Assembly: GCA_964650885.1 (NCBI GenBank)
Contig: CAZYXG010000027.1
Span: forward strand, 1 to 32,046
Length of the DNA stretch: 32,046 nucleotides
Origin: JAPLFM01 sp964650885
Lineage (GTDB): Bacteria > Bacteroidota > Ignavibacteria > Kapaibacteriales > UBA2268
Direction: 5' to 3'
Shown: one piece after another, positions 16,603 to 23,264 of the stretch
Layout of the letters: the number at the start of each line of letters is the position of its first letter
Position numbering within the stretch: the first letter of the stretch is position 1
Notes under the pieces: generated by a model
The model's database searches: none
The model's input: the letters and a program-made list of their open reading frames with translations, nothing else
Told to the model about the DNA's origin: nothing
Translations under genes and position numbers: made by a program

Positions 16603-16609
16603 CTTCTTC

Positions 16610-17326
16610 TCAACCTAAATTTGTATAAACATTATTCACGTCGTCTAATTCTTCTAATTTTTCTAATAGTTTATCTACATCAACCATTTGCTCTTCTGTT
16701 AAAGAAACTGTTACGTTGGTTGGTAAAAATGTCATCTCAGAGCTGGCTACTTCAATTCCTTTTTCTTCCAATGCTTTTTGCATTTGTGAGAAATCAGTAA
16801 AGGCAGCGTAGGCATTAAACATATTGTCTTCTTCGTCTAAGAAAATTTCGTCCAAACCAAAATCTATTAATTCCAATTCCAAATCATCAACGTCTTGTCC
16901 AGTGTTTGGGAATTTGAAATGAGATTTTCTTTCAAACATAAATGCTACAGAACCAGATGTACCAATAGCACCCCCACCTTTGCCGAATGCAGTTCGCACA
17001 CTTGCAATTGTGCGGTTCACATTATCAGTCGTGCATTCCACAAGCACAGCCACTCCGTGTGCCGCATAGCCCTCGTAGATTGTTTCGATATAGTCGTTCA
17101 AATCTTTATTGGCTGCACGCTTTATTGCACTTTCTACTTTATCCTTAGGCATTGAAACACCTTTGGCATTTTGAAGCAAAATTTTCAATCGTGAATTTCC
17201 ATCAGGGTTAGGCCCTCCAGCTTTCACAGCTATTGCTATTTGTTTGCCAATCTTTGTGAATGCTTTGGACATTGCTCCCCAACGCTTCATTTTACTTGCT
17301 TTTCTATACTCGAAAGCTCTACCCAT
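16610..17326 (-). CDS. YebC/PmpR family regulatory or translation factor
   Basis: 238 residues, full length for the YebC/TACO1 family. Signature segments are GRAFEYRKASKMKRW, AIAVKAGGPNPDGNSRL, NAKGVSMPKDKVESAIKRA, and IYEGYAAHGVAVLVE, followed by TDNVNRTI. The N-terminal basic part is the nucleic-acid-binding region, and the two later domains form the typical acidic cleft. Family members have been described as DNA-binding regulators (PmpR), and more recently as factors that help ribosomes through proline-rich stretches; sequence alone does not decide. A good promoter match lies 37-67 bp upstream. Confidence 0.93.
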   Translation of the reverse strand: MGRAFEYRKASKMKRWGAMSKAFTKIGKQIAIAVKAGGPNPDGNSRLKILLQNAKGVSMPKDKVESAIKRAANKDLNDYIETIYEGYAAHGVAVLVECTTDNVNRTIASVRTAFGKGGGAIGTSGSVAFMFERKSHFKFPNTGQDVDDLELELIDFGLDEIFLDEEDNMFNAYAAFTDFSQMQKALEEKGIEVASSEMTFLPTNVTVSLTEEQMVDVDKLLEKLEELDDVNNVYTNLG

Positions 17327-17362
17327 TTTTCTAAATCTTTAAATTTGTAACAATTATATTTT

Positions 17363-17393
17363 CAAAAATACAGGATAAGTGTTAATTTTACAA
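17363..17393 (-). promoter_or_regulatory. Candidate Bacteroidota-type promoter for yebC
   Basis: On the minus strand, TTG (17393-17391) is followed after 20 bases by TATTTTTG (17370-17363), matching the -33 TTG / -7 TAnnTTTG pattern of the Bacteroidota primary sigma factor. The predicted transcript would start about 30 bases before the yebC ATG. A plus-strand TAAATTTG at 17340-17347 could serve the divergent cystathionine beta-synthase gene but lacks a clear -33 element. Confidence 0.45.
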
Positions 17394-17438
17394 TTAACTA
17401 CAAATCTTAATTACAAATTAGCTTAAAAAGAATTAGAA

Positions 17439-18821
17439 ATGAATCCAAATTTTAAACCAAATGTTTGTGATGCAATCGGAAATACGCCAATTGTTAAACT
17501 CAACAAAGTAACGACTGGAGTGGACTCTGAGATATATGTGAAACTCGAATATATGAATCCAGGCGGCTCTATCAAAGACCGTATCGGAAAATATATGGTA
17601 GAAAAAGCTATTGAACGTGGCGATTTGAAACCAGGTGGCACAATTATAGAAGGTACTAGCGGAAATACTGGCGTTGGGTTGGCTATGTTTGCTGCTATTC
17701 ATGGCTATAAAACTATATTCGTTTTGCCTGACAAACAATCAATTGAAAAAATCAACAACCTACGTGCTTTTGGTGCAAAAGTTATCGTTACTCCTACAAA
17801 TGTAGAACCTGATGATCCTCGTTCTTATTATTCAGTTGCTAAACGTATGGCGGAAACTACGCCAAATTCATTCTATGCAAATCAATACTATAATTTGGAC
17901 AATCAAAACACTCACTTCGATTGGACAGGACCTGAGATTTTTGAGCAGACTGGTGGCGAATTCGATGTATTTATGGCAGGCGTTGGAACTGGTGGTACAA
18001 TTTCTGGAATTGGCAAATACTTAAAAACAGTTATGCCAAATGTTAAAGTTGTTGGAGTGGATATTGTTGGTTCTATCCTTGAACCATTTTTCCGCACTGG
18101 CAAAGTAGTTGAAGCCCATTCTTATGTATTGGAAGGAATCGGAGAAGATATTTTTCCTTCTAACTTGGACTTTAGCTGCATAGATGATATGGTTGTGATT
18201 GAGGACAAAGAATCATTCCTAATGACTCGTGCATTGCTTACTAAAGAAGCAATCTATGCAGGTGGAAGCTCTGGTGCTGCAATTTGCGGTGCTATTAAGT
18301 ATGCCAAAAAACTGAAAGAACCAAAACGAATTCTCGTTATAATTCCAGATTCGGGCAATAGATATACTGGAAAAATCTATAATGACGATTGGATGAGAGA
18401 CAATGGCTATTGGGACAATTCTTTCAACGTACTTATTAGCGAAGTGCTTTCTACTCTTGGCAAAGGTAACGAACCTCTTATTTCAATAGACGACACTCAG
18501 ACTGTGGGTCATGCTGTTGAACTAATGAAAGAAAAAAATATATCTCAATTGCCTGTTTATAGCAAAGGTAAGTTTGTGGGTATTGTTTCGGAAAATAAAC
18601 TGTTACGCCCACTTTTTGAAAGTCAAATTAGCTTAAACGATAGCATTACTATTGGTTTGGAGAATAATTTCATTACTGTAAATGCAAACGATTTGTTGGA
18701 GAAAGTAGCAAATAGCTTAATTGCTAAAAAGACTGTTTTAGTAGAAAAAGACAATGTTCCAGTGGCAATTTTGACAGATATTGACATTTTGAACTATATG
18801 GCAACTCACAGACCATACTAA
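17439..18821 (+). CDS. cbs: Cystathionine beta-synthase with C-terminal CBS domain pair
   Basis: 460 residues. The PLP-dependent fold-type II domain (about 1-320) shows the Schiff-base lysine Lys46 in PGGSIKDRIG, the substrate loop EGTSGNTGVG, the phosphate-binding GVGTGGTISGIG, and YAGGSSGAA. After it come two CBS motifs (about 345-460: QTVGHAVELMKEKNISQLPVY and LLEKVANSLIAKKTVLVEKD). This is the architecture of cystathionine beta-synthase, which condenses homocysteine with serine to cystathionine. The CBS pair, in animals, responds to S-adenosylmethionine. Plain cysteine synthases of the same fold lack the CBS pair. The next gene, apaG, starts one base after the stop. Confidence 0.92.
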   Translation: MNPNFKPNVCDAIGNTPIVKLNKVTTGVDSEIYVKLEYMNPGGSIKDRIGKYMVEKAIERGDLKPGGTIIEGTSGNTGVGLAMFAAIHGYKTIFVLPDKQSIEKINNLRAFGAKVIVTPTNVEPDDPRSYYSVAKRMAETTPNSFYANQYYNLDNQNTHFDWTGPEIFEQTGGEFDVFMAGVGTGGTISGIGKYLKTVMPNVKVVGVDIVGSILEPFFRTGKVVEAHSYVLEGIGEDIFPSNLDFSCIDDMVVIEDKESFLMTRALLTKEAIYAGGSSGAAICGAIKYAKKLKEPKRILVIIPDSGNRYTGKIYNDDWMRDNGYWDNSFNVLISEVLSTLGKGNEPLISIDDTQTVGHAVELMKEKNISQLPVYSKGKFVGIVSENKLLRPLFESQISLNDSITIGLENNFITVNANDLLEKVANSLIAKKTVLVEKDNVPVAILTDIDILNYMATHRPY

Positions 18822-18822
18822 T

Positions 18823-19200
18823 ATGTGCAAAGGATCAACAACAATCACAAACAATATTTGCATTTCAGTGCAACCAGAATATGTGCCTTCGGAAGAAGCC
18901 ACTGAAGGCCAGAAATTTCTATTTTTATACAGAATAGAAATTAAAAACTTAGGCACACAAACAATTCAATTGCTCTCTCGCTATTGGCTAATAATCAATG
19001 GAGAGGGCACGCAAGACGAAATAGCTGGAGCTGGAGTGGTTGGATATACGCCCATACTCAAGTCGGGCGACAGCTTTATCTATACAAGCTATTGCCCACT
19101 TGACACAAATTGGGGAACAATGGAAGGTCATTTCACATTCATAAACGAAGACAAAATTATTTTCGATGCAAAAATTGACAGATTCTATTTGGCAGTTTAG
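18823..19200 (+). CDS. apaG: ApaG family protein
   Basis: 125 residues, the normal size for ApaG, a single immunoglobulin-like beta-sandwich protein. Hallmarks are FLYRIEIKNLGTQTIQLLSRYWLI, GVVGYTPILKSGDSFIYTSYCPL, and WGTMEGHFTF. ApaG is tied to Co/Mg homeostasis by enterobacterial genetics, and its biochemical function is unsettled. It follows the cystathionine beta-synthase stop by one base and is likely translationally coupled. Its TAG stop overlaps the stop of the convergent DUF2874 gene (19197-19200), leaving no room for a terminator. Confidence 0.93.
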   Translation: MCKGSTTITNNICISVQPEYVPSEEATEGQKFLFLYRIEIKNLGTQTIQLLSRYWLIINGEGTQDEIAGAGVVGYTPILKSGDSFIYTSYCPLDTNWGTMEGHFTFINEDKIIFDAKIDRFYLAV

Positions 19201-19625
19201 TCTTTTTTACTATTAATGAATTTGCCATTGTTATCAAAAGTCATTTTTTTTCCTTTCACTTCTGCTTCATAAGTTGTAACACCTTTGCTGTCAACAATTT
19301 TACTAGCTTCTTTGATTTTTTTAGCTTTGCAATGCTCTTTAGTGTAAGCAATTACTTCTTTAGGCAATTCTGAAATTGCTATTTCAGTTTCTGTTTCCAG
19401 CAATTTCCCATCTTTATCAATAGTAGCAGTCATTTCAACTTTATTTATTTCAAATTCAGCTTCGAAATTGCCATCTTCTTTTTCCCATTCCAGTTTTTTA
19501 GCTTCTGGGAATTGTTTTTGAAATGTACTTTTTACAGCACTTGGAACTTCATTTTCTTTCAAATCTTTTGCACTTGCAAATGAAACGAATAAAACAAGCA
19601 TAGCTAACATTGTGAATTTTTTCAT
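19197..19625 (-). CDS. Periplasmic PepSY-like (DUF2874) protein
   Basis: 142 residues with a signal peptide (KKFTMLAMLVLFVSFASA, then KDLK) and two PepSY-like repeats of the DUF2874 type. The first is AVKSTFQKQFPEAKKLEWEKE followed by FEAEFEI; the second is EVIAYTKEHCKAKKIKEASK followed by TTYEAEVKGKKMTFDNNGK. Proteins of this fold are small, basic, periplasmic or surface proteins of unknown function and often inhibitor-like. It stands alone. A 20-bp palindrome sits 25 bp ahead of the start codon and may be its operator. Confidence 0.85.
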   Translation of the reverse strand: MKKFTMLAMLVLFVSFASAKDLKENEVPSAVKSTFQKQFPEAKKLEWEKEDGNFEAEFEINKVEMTATIDKDGKLLETETEIAISELPKEVIAYTKEHCKAKKIKEASKIVDSKGVTTYEAEVKGKKMTFDNNGKFINSKKD

Positions 19626-19649
19626 AATACGATTCCCTATAATTATTGA

Positions 19650-19669
19650 TTAAGTTAGAATTAACTTAA
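19650..19669. promoter_or_regulatory. Operator-like palindrome upstream of the DUF2874 gene
   Basis: TTAAGTTA (19650-19657), spacer GAAT, TAACTTAA (19662-19669): a perfect inverted repeat with 8-bp arms. It lies 25 bp before the start codon of the minus-strand gene, where a regulator would block transcription. No T-run follows, so a terminator is unlikely. The cognate regulator is unknown. Confidence 0.45.
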
Positions 19670-19991
19670 CCAAAAATAGCATAATTAAAACCAATTGAAT
19701 TACAATTTTACAAATAAGTTTTACACAATTAAATAAAGATAAGTTTAAATCAATTTCATTACATCAGTAGAGATGGGTCTTAGACCTGTCTAATTTTTCT
19801 GACATTGAAATGCAGTCATTGAGCTTGATGAAATGTAACTCTTCACTCTTCACTTTTTAAAGTTCATTTTCCACCAATCGTAGATTATTCGCCATTTATT
19901 TATTCTAGTATTTCTTACAATTGTGGGGTTGAAAACTTTTTGCTTCTGCTATTGCTAACTCTTGGGGGTTTGCTATAAAAGTTATATTATT

Positions 19992-20008
19992 TTGGCATTT
20001 AATTTGTA
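19992..20008 (+). promoter_or_regulatory. Sigma-54-like promoter candidate for the flagellar rod cluster
   Basis: TTGGCA (19992-19997) followed by TTGTA (20004-20008) places a GG and a GT at exactly the -24/-12 spacing of RpoN promoters. The second element has T where the consensus has C (TTGCA). It lies about 88 bp before the first flgB start. An overlapping TAATTTG could instead be a weak -7 element of the primary sigma factor. Confidence 0.3.
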
Positions 20009-20095
20009 GAATTATCACAAAATGGTCTTTTTAGACTATTAATAGCCAATTGTTTAGTTGGTTGAAATGAAAAACTATATGCAGGACGCACGAAT

Positions 20096-20527
20096 ATGTT
20101 ATTTAGAAAATACTTATTTTCAAGCAAACTACCCCTTATGAATAGGGCTATGGATGCTTATTCCACTCGTTTGCAAACTACTTCTAAGAATATTGCAAAC
20201 GCTACTTCTCCTTTCTATCGCCCCGAAAGAGTGAAGTTTGAGGAATTTTTTCATCAGCAAGAAGTTGTAATCAAAGGTGCTGCTTCTAGCGATGGTAGTG
20301 CAGTAAGCATTCCTGTTGGTAAAACCAGAAGCGAAGATGTATCTGGCGAAAAAGAAAATCGTGGTATTCCCGATCCAGAAATATTCTTTTCTGGAGAAAC
20401 TCACGTGAATCTTGACAAAGAAATGTCGGAAATGGCACAAAATCAGATTAAGTTCCGATTCGCCTCATCAATGACAAAGAAGTTTTTCAATGGACTTGGC
20501 AGCTCCATTCGTGGTGTTTCTCAATAA
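20096..20527 (+). CDS. flgB: Flagellar basal-body rod protein FlgB (first copy)
   Basis: 143 residues. FlgB is a proximal rod subunit that links the MS-ring/FliE to the rod. The N-terminal helix carries KNIANATSPFYRPERVKFEEFF, the rod-protein signature (NIAN-T-YRxxxVxFEExL in homologues). The C-terminal helix has the matching SGETHVNLDKEMSEMAQNQI, so both coiled-coil halves are present. The central loop (IKGAASSDGSAVS ...) is variable, as usual. There is no signal peptide; rod proteins leave through the flagellar type III export gate. It is followed after 15 bp by a second flgB, and shares with it a 29-bp identical stretch. Confidence 0.93.
   Translation: MLFRKYLFSSKLPLMNRAMDAYSTRLQTTSKNIANATSPFYRPERVKFEEFFHQQEVVIKGAASSDGSAVSIPVGKTRSEDVSGEKENRGIPDPEIFFSGETHVNLDKEMSEMAQNQIKFRFASSMTKKFFNGLGSSIRGVSQ
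20417..20445 (+). repeat. 29-bp exact direct repeat, copy in first flgB
   Basis: Identical to 20867-20895 and lying exactly 450 bp upstream of it. Both encode the core of the C-terminal helix (KEMSEMAQNQ). The bases on either side differ at silent positions, although the protein sequence stays identical further upstream. This stands out against the divergence elsewhere in the two genes. Confidence 0.85.
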
Positions 20528-20542
20528 ACTTATTGAATTATT

Positions 20543-20974
20543 ATGTTAGTAAACGATAAATATTTTAAAGAGGAAATACCGCTTATTCAAAAGTCGCTTG
20601 GTGCTTATGCTAAAAGGCAAAACACTATTGCGAAGAATATAGCGAATGCAACCTCTCCTTATTTCCACCCAAACAAGGTGAAATTCGAGGAGTTTTTCCA
20701 TCCAGTTGAGCAAATAACTGGAGCGAAACCAGAAACTAATAGCCCAGAAGTAAGTGCAATTCCACTTGGCAAACTTGGTGAAGAAGATATATTTCCTGAA
20801 AAGCAAGGAAAGTATATCCCAGAAAGTGAAATTATGATGAGTGGGGAAACCCATGTTAACTTAGATAAAGAAATGTCGGAAATGGCACAAAATCAAATCC
20901 GATTTAATTTCAGCTCATTGGCAGCAAAGGATTATTTCCGTGAAATGACCACTGCTATCAAGAGTTACATGTAG
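20543..20974 (+). CDS. flgB: Flagellar basal-body rod protein FlgB (second, tandem copy)
   Basis: 143 residues, the same length as the first copy. It has the same rod signature (KNIANATSPYFHPNKVKFEEFF) and an identical 20-residue C-terminal block (SGETHVNLDKEMSEMAQNQI). The rest is clearly diverged: IPLIQKSLGAYAKRQNTI versus LPLMNRAMDAYSTRLQTT, with a different central loop. Both copies look intact, so this is a duplicate that has been kept rather than a fresh copy or a pseudogene. It may be a second rod subunit with its own place in the rod. Downstream, a hairpin and an inverted repeat separate it from flgC by 118 bp. Confidence 0.9.
   Translation: MLVNDKYFKEEIPLIQKSLGAYAKRQNTIAKNIANATSPYFHPNKVKFEEFFHPVEQITGAKPETNSPEVSAIPLGKLGEEDIFPEKQGKYIPESEIMMSGETHVNLDKEMSEMAQNQIRFNFSSLAAKDYFREMTTAIKSYM
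20867..20895 (+). repeat. 29-bp exact direct repeat, copy in second flgB
   Basis: Second copy of the repeat at 20417-20445, at the same place in the paralogous gene. Recombination between the two would fuse the genes into one in-frame flgB, since the 450-bp distance is a multiple of three. Confidence 0.85.
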
Positions 20975-20983
20975 AATAAAAAG

Positions 20984-21020
20984 TTGGCTTAATCTTTGTA
21001 AGAACTCAAAGACAAGCCAA
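20984..21020 (+). terminator. Hairpin after second flgB (possible attenuating or processing structure)
   Basis: TTGGCTT(20984-20990)-AA-TCTTTG pairs with CAAAGA-C-AAGCCAA (21007-21020) around an 8-nt loop: 13 bp with a small asymmetric bulge. ATTTAATTTTG follows instead of a pure T-run, so it may be a weak terminator or an mRNA-stabilising stem rather than a full stop. It starts 10 bp past the flgB stop. Confidence 0.5.
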
Positions 21021-21043
21021 ATTTAATTTTGAAAAATCAGTAT

Positions 21044-21066
21044 ATGTTCTGATGTAATTAGAACAT
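21044..21066. promoter_or_regulatory. Inverted repeat upstream of flgC
   Basis: ATGTTCT (21044-21050) and AGAACAT (21060-21066) are perfect 7-bp arms separated by 9 bases, 26 bp before the flgC start. No T-run follows. It could be a regulator site for a separate flgC transcript or part of the 5' leader structure. Confidence 0.35.
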
Positions 21067-21092
21067 TGATAAACTAAATTTGGAATGTAGAA

Positions 21093-21578
21093 ATGGCAGA
21101 AAATATTTTTTCTTCTTTTGATATTAGCGGACAAGGAATGAGCGTGCAGAGATTACGCCTTTCTGCGACAGCTAAGAATATTGCCAATGTAAATACTACT
21201 AAAAGTATTGACGGACAGCCTTATAAGAGAGAAGTAGTGGTAGTCCGAGCTATACCCGATAGTCCTTTTGAAGATACTTTACATAACTATATTAAGTTAG
21301 ATGGTACTTCCAAAGCTCACGCACCGGCAGCTAAGGATTCGAACTATCCGCCAGATTACTCTGTGCTTAAAGCTAAAACGGCAACGGATAATTCACTGCC
21401 ACGATTGGTGCACGACCCGAACCACCCCGATGCCGATGAGAATGGCTATGTAAAAATGCCAAATATCAATATCGTTACGGAAATGGTGGAGATGATTAGT
21501 GCCCAAAGAGCTTTTGAGGCAAACACTGGAGTAGTGGACGCAGCAAAAAATATTGCTAGAAATTCACTTGAAATTTAG
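21093..21578 (+). CDS. flgC: Flagellar basal-body rod protein FlgC
   Basis: 161 residues. FlgC is a proximal rod protein next to FlgB. The N-terminus FSSFDISGQGMSVQRLRLSATAKNIANVNT is the usual FlgC start (FDISASGLxAQRxRMxxxAxNIAN-T). The C-terminus PDADENGYVKMPNIN, then IVTEMVEMISAQRAFEANTGVVDAAKNI is the highly conserved closing helix. The middle (residues about 45-105) is longer and more acidic than in the shortest FlgC proteins. It is separated from flgB by 118 bp with two palindromic elements, and followed 32 bp later by an unknown small gene. Confidence 0.95.
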   Translation: MAENIFSSFDISGQGMSVQRLRLSATAKNIANVNTTKSIDGQPYKREVVVVRAIPDSPFEDTLHNYIKLDGTSKAHAPAAKDSNYPPDYSVLKAKTATDNSLPRLVHDPNHPDADENGYVKMPNINIVTEMVEMISAQRAFEANTGVVDAAKNIARNSLEI

Positions 21579-21610
21579 GATAAAGAAATTATGAAAAGTT
21601 TGGAGCAAGA

Positions 21611-21868
21611 ATGAAAATTTCTTCTAATTATAGCAGCACCTCGATTGAGCGATTTGGCTCAAATGTGTCGAGCGGTATTGCTAAACAAAGATCACAAGAA
21701 ACTGGCGGTGCGGAAAGCGATTTAATTACGTCTGGCGAAAGGAATTTTTTCAAAAAATTATTCCCTGAAAATTCAGATCAAATTGATAAGCACATCGTTT
21801 TCAATAGAAATGGTAAAACAAGCCAATTCAATTTTGCTAAGGGCTCTATTGTGGACGGTATAGCTTAG
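21611..21868 (+). CDS. Unknown 85-residue protein encoded between flgC and fliE
   Basis: Family not recognised. The N-terminal half is polar and Ser/Gly-rich (ISSNYSSTSIERFGSNVSSGIAKQRSQE) and looks disordered. The C-terminal half is more ordered: SGERNFFKKLFPENSDQIDKH, then IVFNRNGKTSQFNFAKGSIVDG. There is no signal peptide or membrane helix. Position inside the rod cluster, between flgC and fliE, and close spacing (32 bp and 27 bp) argue that it is a flagellar basal-body or export-related factor. The disordered N-terminus would fit a type III-exported protein or a chaperone partner, but this is inference from context. Confidence 0.75.
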   Translation: MKISSNYSSTSIERFGSNVSSGIAKQRSQETGGAESDLITSGERNFFKKLFPENSDQIDKHIVFNRNGKTSQFNFAKGSIVDGIA

Positions 21869-21895
21869 TTTTTATTACAAATTCAGGGATGAATT

Positions 21896-22207
21896 ATGCT
21901 AGTTAATGAACTTTTAGGAAGCAGAAAATTTCTGCCAATGGCACAGCAGCGAGAAACAGGCGGACAGCCAGTGGAGCTACCAAAGTCTGGATCTTTCGTA
22001 AATACTATGCGTGAATTTATTACCGACACAAATGAATTGCAAGTGGAATCTAGCGAAGCTACTGCCAAATTAATAAAAGGCGAACCAGTAGATATACACG
22101 ATGTGATGATTGCATCGCAAAAAGCCAAAACCTCATTCGATTTACTATTGGAGCTTAGAAACAAAGGGCTCGACCTCTATAAAGAAGTAATGCGAATCCA
22201 AGTTTAA
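21896..22207 (+). CDS. fliE: Flagellar hook-basal body complex protein FliE
   Basis: 103 residues. FliE joins the MS-ring to the FlgB end of the rod. The conserved C-terminal half is clear: SFVNTMREFITDTNELQVES, then EATAKLIKGEPVDIHDVMIA, then KTSFDLLLELRNKGLDLYKEVMRIQV. The pattern GEPVDIHDVMIASQKA is the FliE signature. It is the last gene of the cluster and ends 17 bp before a strong terminator; fliF and further flagellar genes are not in the window. Confidence 0.95.
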   Translation: MLVNELLGSRKFLPMAQQRETGGQPVELPKSGSFVNTMREFITDTNELQVESSEATAKLIKGEPVDIHDVMIASQKAKTSFDLLLELRNKGLDLYKEVMRIQV

Positions 22208-22224
22208 GAAAAATATTTAATAGC

Positions 22225-22256
22225 AATCCCAAATAGAAATGTTTGGGATTTTTTTT
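22225..22256 (+). terminator. Rho-independent terminator after fliE
   Basis: AATCCCAAA (22225-22233) pairs with TTTGGGATT (22242-22250) around an 8-nt loop, followed by six T (22251-22256; eight in a row counting the stem end). This closes the flgB-flgB-flgC-fliE unit. Confidence 0.9.
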
Positions 22257-22299
22257 ATGGGTAATTAAAATAATCTTATGTAAATTAGTAATTTATACC

Positions 22300-22307
22300 T
22301 ATTTTTG
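22300..22307 (+). promoter_or_regulatory. Candidate -7 element for the lipoprotein gene
   Basis: TATTTTTG fits the Bacteroidota -7 consensus TAnnTTTG and lies 38 bp before the ATG of the lipoprotein gene. No convincing -33 TTTG is seen about 20 bases upstream, so support is partial. Confidence 0.3.
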
Positions 22308-22345
22308 AAAAGTAATTTATTTAAAACTATAAACTAGCTAACTCT

Positions 22346-23062
22346 ATGAAAAAGCTATCCCTTTTTGCAGCAATCTTAGCTATGCTAATATTTTCTGGAT
22401 GTTCAGAAACAGCTACAACACCTACCTCGACAGTCAAAACTTGTTTTGTTCAAAAAGTATTGTATAGCGATAGCTCTTCTTATACATATACTTATGACGC
22501 AAGCAACAGAGTGTCAAGCAATACTTTTATACAAGATACAAGAGTAAGCAAAACAGATTATAATAATAATGGGAAAACAGTTTTAGCGACTTCAAATGGA
22601 ATGTTAGTGCAAACTTATTACTTAAACAACAAAGGTTTTGCAGATAGTCTTCTAACAGACATTCAAGGCTTTTACCTCAAAGAAATAAATACTTACAATA
22701 GCGAAGGCTTAAAAATTAACACAGTAAGTAAAAGTAAATATATGAATACTAACATGACTGATACAACTACTTATCAGTATGTCAATGGTAATCTTAGCAA
22801 AGAAATTTTTAGTGATGGAAACTATACACTTATAACAGATTTTGAATATTATACAGACAAAATCAACTATTCAAAAAAATCAAATGAAGCACAGGATTTC
22901 ACTAATGACAATGTCAATTTAAGAAAAAAAGCGACTACCAACTCTGGTAATGTTACAAATTATGCTTATGAGTTTGATGCAGATGGAAAAGTTTTAAAAC
23001 AAATTACAACTTTTTCTGGAGGTGACATATCTTCAAAAACATTTACATGGATTTGTAAATAA
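22346..23062 (+). CDS. Putative lipoprotein with YD/RHS-like beta-repeat pattern
   Basis: 238 residues. A lipoprotein signal peptide is clear: LFAAILAMLIFSGC, with the lipobox cysteine at about residue 19, followed by a short Thr/Ser-rich linker. The rest reads as short repeating strands such as YTYTYDASNRVSSN, EINTYNSEGLKINT, TTTYQYVNGNLSKE and NYAYEFDADGKVLKQ, similar to the YxYDxxGxL rhythm of RHS/YD repeats and of DUF4595-like outer-membrane lipoproteins. It is likely anchored in the outer membrane. Function unknown. It stands alone between the fliE terminator and a hairpin at 23102-23130. Confidence 0.75.
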   Translation: MKKLSLFAAILAMLIFSGCSETATTPTSTVKTCFVQKVLYSDSSSYTYTYDASNRVSSNTFIQDTRVSKTDYNNNGKTVLATSNGMLVQTYYLNNKGFADSLLTDIQGFYLKEINTYNSEGLKINTVSKSKYMNTNMTDTTTYQYVNGNLSKEIFSDGNYTLITDFEYYTDKINYSKKSNEAQDFTNDNVNLRKKATTNSGNVTNYAYEFDADGKVLKQITTFSGGDISSKTFTWICK

Positions 23063-23101
23063 ATTTGAAACGTAATAGAGTATTTAGATATTAAAAAATT
23101 A

Positions 23102-23130
23102 AACCTCAATTATTCCGATTAATTGAGGTT
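23102..23130. terminator. Hairpin after the lipoprotein gene
   Basis: AACCTCAATTA (23102-23112) and TAATTGAGGTT (23120-23130) form a perfect 11-bp stem with a 7-nt loop, 39 bp after the lipoprotein stop. Only TTCT follows on the plus strand, while the minus strand has a T-run (TTTTTT) on its far side, so it may act in both directions. Confidence 0.7.
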
Positions 23131-23199
23131 TTCTGTGATATCACAAATACCAAAAACCATTTCGACAAGCTTTTATTACCACAAGCTCAATTACCAAAT

Positions 23200-23229
23200 A
23201 AAAAAAAAGTGAATAGTTTCCTATCCACT
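23200..23229 (-). terminator. Rho-independent terminator of paaC
   Basis: On the minus strand AGTGGATAG-GAAA-CTATTCACT forms a 9-bp stem (one G-U) with a GNRA-like loop, followed by nine or more T. It lies about 35 bp after the paaC stop and ends the paaB-paaC transcript. Confidence 0.88.
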
Positions 23230-23264
23230 CTTACACTTTTTCTAAAGTAAATTGATTTTCATTT

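Larger units (their letters stand above)
19626..20095. other. 470-bp intergenic region between DUF2874 gene and flgB
   Basis: No coding frame with protein-like content was found. The left part (19650-19669) carries a perfect palindrome at the DUF2874 promoter. The middle contains a small palindrome (GGTCTTAGACC, near 19775), a stretch with a CTCTTCA tandem repeat (about 19839-19852), and an A/T-rich, low-complexity background. The right part holds a sigma-54-like element (19992-20008) ahead of the flagellar genes. No tRNA or other structured RNA is evident by eye. Confidence 0.6.

Noticed and set aside
19839..19852. CTCTTCA tandem repeat as a CRISPR or regulatory array
   Set aside because: Only two copies of seven bases, no spacers, no neighbouring cas genes.
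21896..22164. Minus-strand ORFs opposite flgB, flgC and fliE
   Set aside because: They are frame shadows of recognised flagellar genes, with no ribosome-binding site or protein-like composition.
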